Assembly: GCA_023336875.1 (NCBI GenBank)
Contig: JAMBLH010000045.1
Coordinates: 1-16,926 of the forward strand
Source: Actinomycetes bacterium
GTDB lineage: Bacteria; Actinomycetota; Acidimicrobiia; Spongiisociales; UBA5794
Length of the DNA stretch: 16,926 nucleotides
Direction of reading: 5' to 3'
Below the pieces are notes generated by a model that made no database searches, had not been told where the DNA came from, and saw only the letters and a program-made list of their open reading frames with translations. This document shows, one piece after another, positions 13,771 to 16,926 of the stretch. The position numbers were made by a program, and so were the translations under genes. Each line of letters begins with the position of its first letter. Positions within the stretch are counted from its first letter, which is position 1.

Positions 13771-13776
13771 TATCTT
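13771..13776 (+). promoter_or_regulatory. Putative -10 box (TATCTT) for the operon ending in the NHL lipoprotein gene
   Basis: TATCTT ends six bases before ATG 13783, and there is no Shine-Dalgarno. CTGAAG at 13749-13754, 16 bp upstream, is a weak -35 candidate. The start would be leaderless. Confidence 0.45.
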
Positions 13777-13782
13777 CCGACC

Positions 13783-13929
13783 ATGAGACGAGTCGTTCCC
13801 ATTGCGCTTACCGCAACGCTAATCGCCGTCGCCGTCGCCGCGGCAGTCGTGAGGTCGCGCGAGGATGCGCCCCAACCCGAAACTCCTGAGGGATCGTGGG
13901 AGCTGGACGAGCCCGGTTCCGAAGCGTGA
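13783..13929 (+). CDS. Small single-helix membrane protein (48 aa)
   Basis: A 48-residue frame begins MRRVVPIALTATLIAV and has one hydrophobic helix (about residues 4-23). A basic RSR and an acidic Pro-rich tail ending SWELDEPGSEA follow. It has the shape of a one-pass protein with its C terminus on one face of the membrane. A clean -10-like box six bases upstream and a four-base GTGA overlap with the next gene support it as real. The family is not recognised; it could be an assembly partner or anchor for the products encoded downstream. Confidence 0.6.
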   Translation: MRRVVPIALTATLIAVAVAAAVVRSREDAPQPETPEGSWELDEPGSEA

Positions 13930-14648
13930 TTTTTGCGCTGGATTCAGGATCCGAGATCGGCCAACGGACCGCTTGGGTCCTTCTGGGCGATGCCCGATGC
14001 ACACAACTCGTGATGCTCAACCCGGGGTGGAAGCCATCCGATAGCAGGGCCATCCAGACGAAGGATGTATCGGGAGCGGATGTGCTGATCTCGGACGGAA
14101 CGACGCCGACGGCAAGTCTCATTGGAAGGGCATCTGTTGCTGGCACGCCTCTCGTGATATGGCCAGACGCCGTGGAATCCGAGTATGGGCCAGCCTCTGT
14201 GCCAGTGATCGTTGGAGCGAACGTTGGAAGTGCCCTTGTTGATGCCCTCCTGACCCATCCGGCGTCGATGCCCACATCCGACGAGACCGCCACAGTTGCA
14301 TGGACGGAGCCAGGCAGACCCCATCGAGATGGAGTTCCAATCGCATTCCCCGAGCCCGTGGGAGCGGCATGGACGGAGGAACGGTCAAGCGGTCGATTCG
14401 TTGCTTATCGGGACGACGAATGGGCCGCGGCCACAACGGTGGTCGAAGGACAAGACGGGCAAAGGGTGGTCGGCGTTGCCGACAACGGAGCACACCTCGA
14501 GGCACTCACCCTCGCTGCTGTTGGATTCGTCGCGGCCGCCGGTTGCTTTGAAGCGGGGATACAGCCGCCACTATTCGCCCTCTCCGAGATCCTCGCGGAA
14601 GCACGTAATCTCGAACTTGACGTCGCTGTTTGGCGTTCTACCCCCTGA
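13926..14648 (+). CDS. Unrecognised protein, possible NAD(P)-binding-like fold
   Basis: From GTG 13926, which overlaps the previous stop, the product has 240 residues. The first half alternates hydrophobic strands and helices: VIFALDSGSEIGQRTAWVLLG, then QLVMLN, ADVLISDGTT, TPLVIWPD and PVIVGANVG. This is suggestive of a Rossmann-like fold, but no GxGxxG is present. The C-terminal GVADNGAHLEALTLAAVGFVAAAG followed by an amphipathic helix vaguely resembles the C-terminal part of saccharopine-dehydrogenase-like proteins. That resemblance is weak and is inference only. There is no signal peptide. The stop is nine bases before the ATG of the NHL lipoprotein gene, so the three genes are likely one operon. 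Confidence 0.75.
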   Translation: MIFALDSGSEIGQRTAWVLLGDARCTQLVMLNPGWKPSDSRAIQTKDVSGADVLISDGTTPTASLIGRASVAGTPLVIWPDAVESEYGPASVPVIVGANVGSALVDALLTHPASMPTSDETATVAWTEPGRPHRDGVPIAFPEPVGAAWTEERSSGRFVAYRDDEWAAATTVVEGQDGQRVVGVADNGAHLEALTLAAVGFVAAAGCFEAGIQPPLFALSEILAEARNLELDVAVWRSTP

Positions 14649-14657
14649 AGACCCAAC

Positions 14658-16673
14658 ATGACTCGAATTCTCCCCCTTCTAGCCCTCGTGCTCCTCGCAG
14701 CTGCCTGCTCACCCCAGGGAGCCGATGATGAAGCGCCGCAGGAGTCATCCACGACACAGATTGAGACGGCTCCAGAGACCTCATCGGCCGAGTCATTCGC
14801 CGGCACCACGCCCGCACCCGAGTTTCCAGACGGACTCGAGTGGATAAATGCTGGTGCCCCTGTCACCCTTGACTCGCTCAAAGGGAAAGTGGTGCTTCTC
14901 GACTTCTGGACGTACGGATGTATCAACTGCATTCACATAATCCCTGATCTGGAGCGCCTTGAAGCCGAGTACCCGGACGAACTTGTCGTCATTGGAGTGC
15001 ACTCGGCGAAGTTCGCAAACGAAGGCGACACGAACCAGCTTCGGGACATCGTTCAGCGCTATGGGCTCGAACATCCCGTCGTCAATGACAAGGGCTTCAC
15101 CGTCTGGAACGCCTGGGGGGCAAATGCGTGGCCAACGATCGCCCTCATCGACCCAGCGAGCAAGGTGGTTGGTATTCGCTCGGGAGAAGGCGTGTATGAC
15201 GCAGTTGAGCCGGTCATTGCTGGACTCGTTGCCGAGTTCGACGCGGCAGGAGCGCTTGATCGGGCACCAATCCATTTCGCTCTCGAGGCCGACACCGCAC
15301 CCAGGCGAGCCCTGAACTACCCGGGCAAGGTCCTCGCTGTCGATGGGCGCCTCTGGGTCGCAGACACAGGCCACAACCGTGTCCTCGAGATCGACCCCGT
15401 CACCGGAGACGTTCTCGCCGCTTACGGCTCAGGGAGTCGGGGTGTTCAGGACGGCCCTGGTGCCCAGGCAAGCTTCGACGCCCCCCAAGGACTCGCGTAC
15501 AGCGCTGGGACTCTCTACGTCGCTGACACCGACAACCATCTGATTCGAGCAATCGATCTCTCGAGTGGTGCCGTCACAACCATCGCGGGTACAGGAGAAC
15601 TCGGGTACCCGGCAAGGGAGGGACCGGCGCTGATGGTGGGCTTGAACTCCCCATGGGCAGTGCTGTTCGATGAAGGGACACTGTACGTTGCCAACGCGGG
15701 TAGCCACCAGATCGTATCAATCGACCTGAGCAGCGCATTCGTTACACCCCTCGTCGGAAATGCGGGAGAGAGCACGACGAATGGGCCTTTCGCATCGGCG
15801 GAGCTCGCACAGCCTTCCGGGCTTGCGCTGTCAGACAAGGGCGTTCTGTACTTCGCTGACTCAGAGTCAAGTTCAATCCGGGCCGCTGATCTCACGGCCG
15901 AGACTGTTCATCTCGTTGTGGGGGGCGACGCCACATTGTTCGAGTTCGGGGATGAGAACGGTCAGGGAAACAAGGCACGGCTCCAACATCCCCTTGGCAC
16001 AGCTCTTGGCGGGGAGACTCTGTACGTTGCCGATACATACAACTCGAAGATCAAACGGGTTGACATCGCAACGAACACCGTCACAAGTTGGCTCGGTGCA
16101 ACGCCCGGGTGGGCGGATGGGACTCAACCCCAGTTCAACGAGCCAGGCGGGCTTTCATTCTCGGATGGCCTACTGTACATCGCCGATACCAACAACCACG
16201 CCATCAGAGTCGTCAACGTCGCGACAGGCGACACTTCCACACTGATCCTCAAGGGAGCAGAGAAATTCGATCCACCTGGCGAGTTCAGGGGCGAGGTCAT
16301 CACTCTTGAACAGATAGAGGCCAACGCAGGAGCCGCCTCCATGACGCTCAACTACACGCTCCCCGATGGCTACAAGGTGAATGAAGAAGCTCCATCGACC
16401 CTCACGATTGCGGGGGGCGGTGTGATTGCGTCGCTACCCGCCGGAGCAACATACGACCTGACGGGAACGGACCTCCCTGTTTCGGTTCCCGTGGAACTTG
16501 TTGAGGGTTCGGCCACCGTCGTGTTCGATGTGACGCTGATCTACTGCGAAACGGTGGCGACAAGCCTCTGCCTCATCGACCAGACCCGCTTCGAGGTCCC
16601 CATGGATGTCGGGTCTTCCGGCGCATCAACACAGATCACGCTCAACAGAACGATCCCCGACCCAAACCTCTGA
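14658..16673 (+). CDS. NHLRC2-like lipoprotein: thioredoxin domain, six-bladed NHL propeller, beta domain
   Basis: The 671-residue protein begins with a lipoprotein signal, lipobox LAAAC with Cys17, and an acidic Ser/Thr-rich linker (about 18-55). Residues 57-195 are thioredoxin-like, with LLDFWTYGCINCIHIIPDLE carrying C88-I-N-C91. Six NHL repeats follow (about 210-535), marked by LWVADTGHNRVLEID, LYVADTDNHLIRAID, LYVANAGSHQIVSID, LYFADSESSSIRAAD, LYVADTYNSKIKRVD and LYIADTNNHAIRVVN. The last 125 residues are beta-rich, with one further Cys pair near the end. This order and the C-I-N-C motif are those of animal NHLRC2, whose role is poorly known. The bacterial form should sit on the outer face of the membrane and may handle thiol redox. 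Confidence 0.92.
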   Translation: MTRILPLLALVLLAAACSPQGADDEAPQESSTTQIETAPETSSAESFAGTTPAPEFPDGLEWINAGAPVTLDSLKGKVVLLDFWTYGCINCIHIIPDLERLEAEYPDELVVIGVHSAKFANEGDTNQLRDIVQRYGLEHPVVNDKGFTVWNAWGANAWPTIALIDPASKVVGIRSGEGVYDAVEPVIAGLVAEFDAAGALDRAPIHFALEADTAPRRALNYPGKVLAVDGRLWVADTGHNRVLEIDPVTGDVLAAYGSGSRGVQDGPGAQASFDAPQGLAYSAGTLYVADTDNHLIRAIDLSSGAVTTIAGTGELGYPAREGPALMVGLNSPWAVLFDEGTLYVANAGSHQIVSIDLSSAFVTPLVGNAGESTTNGPFASAELAQPSGLALSDKGVLYFADSESSSIRAADLTAETVHLVVGGDATLFEFGDENGQGNKARLQHPLGTALGGETLYVADTYNSKIKRVDIATNTVTSWLGATPGWADGTQPQFNEPGGLSFSDGLLYIADTNNHAIRVVNVATGDTSTLILKGAEKFDPPGEFRGEVITLEQIEANAGAASMTLNYTLPDGYKVNEEAPSTLTIAGGGVIASLPAGATYDLTGTDLPVSVPVELVEGSATVVFDVTLIYCETVATSLCLIDQTRFEVPMDVGSSGASTQITLNRTIPDPNL

Positions 16674-16697
16674 GAGCGTTCCGGACGTCTTGTGAAG

Positions 16698-16715
16698 TCC
16701 TCCCTTCAGGGGGGA
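16698..16715 (+). terminator. Hairpin after the NHL lipoprotein gene, candidate terminator
   Basis: TCCTCCC, loop TTCA, GGGGGGA forms a 7-bp stem with one T-G pair, 24 nt after the stop codon. No T tract follows, so termination would be of the GC-hairpin type seen in actinobacteria. It partly overlaps the long inverted repeat. Confidence 0.4.
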
Positions 16716-16820
16716 GCGCGAGCCTGCGAACCCGGTACGCGAGAGCTCCACATCCGCTTGGTTCGTTCGGAACTGGCTCAAGCTGGTGCCGTCATACGCT
16801 CGCAGGCTCGCACTCCCCCC
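16709..16820. repeat. Long inverted repeat with 23-bp arms
   Basis: Arms 16709-16731 (GGGGGGAGCGCGAGCCTGCGAAC) and 16798-16820 are complementary except at two positions and are separated by 66 bp. The element lies in the non-coding right edge (16674-16926), where no gene was recognised. It may be an intergenic repeat family of this genome or a large terminator. Confidence 0.7.
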
Positions 16821-16926
16821 TCGATCCTCGCTGGCGCTCGTCTCTTGTCCCCCCTAAACCTCAATCCACGAACTGCGAGAGGTGCATCCGGCTTTGTCGG
16901 GTCGCTGCATAGGTTCACGTCGATTG

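Noticed and set aside
1..16926. CRISPR array, tRNA, rRNA, transposase or phage genes
   Set aside because: No regularly spaced repeats, no T-loop-like motif in a foldable context, and no transposase or phage protein motifs were seen on either strand.

Overview
The window looks like a chromosome segment from an actinobacterium. The closest fit is an Acidimicrobiia-like lineage, judged from gene content and style only. The supporting signs are moderately high GC, an F420-type flavin oxidoreductase of the DDN class, a DUF1684 protein, several small actinobacterial-style membrane proteins, short gene-to-gene overlaps (ATGA/GTGA) and many starts with no Shine-Dalgarno. At six of those starts a TANNNT box sits 6-7 nt before the ATG, which suggests leaderless transcription. 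No rRNA, tRNA, insertion sequence, phage gene or CRISPR array was seen, so this is ordinary chromosomal content rather than a mobile island.

Layout. At 1-538 there is a possible tail of an upstream gene, then a VOC-family protein. Positions 539-948 hold no intact gene, only a short crotonase-like relic on the minus strand. At 949-2172 (minus) lie a membrane-anchored alpha/beta hydrolase and a small membrane protein. At 2236-2928 (plus) lie a DUF1684 protein and a 58-aa membrane protein missed by simple ORF calling. At 3031-4017 (plus) is a carboxymuconolactone decarboxylase/AhpD-like protein interrupted by one in-frame TGA. At 4093-6048 is acetyl-CoA synthetase. At 6098-8880 (minus) an AI-2E-family permease is translationally coupled to a CrtI/RetSat-like FAD oxidoreductase. 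At 8924-10154 (plus) are a DDN-like oxidoreductase and a VIT/CCC1-type metal transporter. At 10162-13719 (minus) is a compact cobalamin operon, btuF-btuC-btuD-cobO, behind a cobalamin riboswitch. At 13783-16673 (plus) are a one-helix membrane protein, an unrecognised protein and a large lipoprotein with thioredoxin, six-bladed NHL propeller and beta domains, the architecture of animal NHLRC2. The right edge (16674-16926) is non-coding with a long inverted repeat.

The most interesting observation is the TGA at 3661-3663. It falls exactly on the second cysteine of the AhpD-type C-x-x-C-x-x-x-H motif, giving C-F-Y-[TGA]-T-L-A-H. The frame stays open and homologous on both sides, and a hairpin with bacterial SECIS-like geometry (G in a five-base loop, 24 nt after the TGA) follows. 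The simplest readings are a selenocysteine-containing AhpD-like enzyme or a very recent nonsense mutation; the sequence favours but does not prove the first. Other points of note are the mutually exclusive pairing around the btuF ribosome-binding site, the interlocked divergent promoters at 8888-8916, and the predicted operon that links a bacterial NHLRC2-like protein to two unknown proteins.

Functionally the segment is mostly housekeeping: acetate activation, B12 uptake with corrinoid adenosylation, metal transport and redox protection. The B12 operon is a clear regulatory unit. The other operons are inferred from spacing only.
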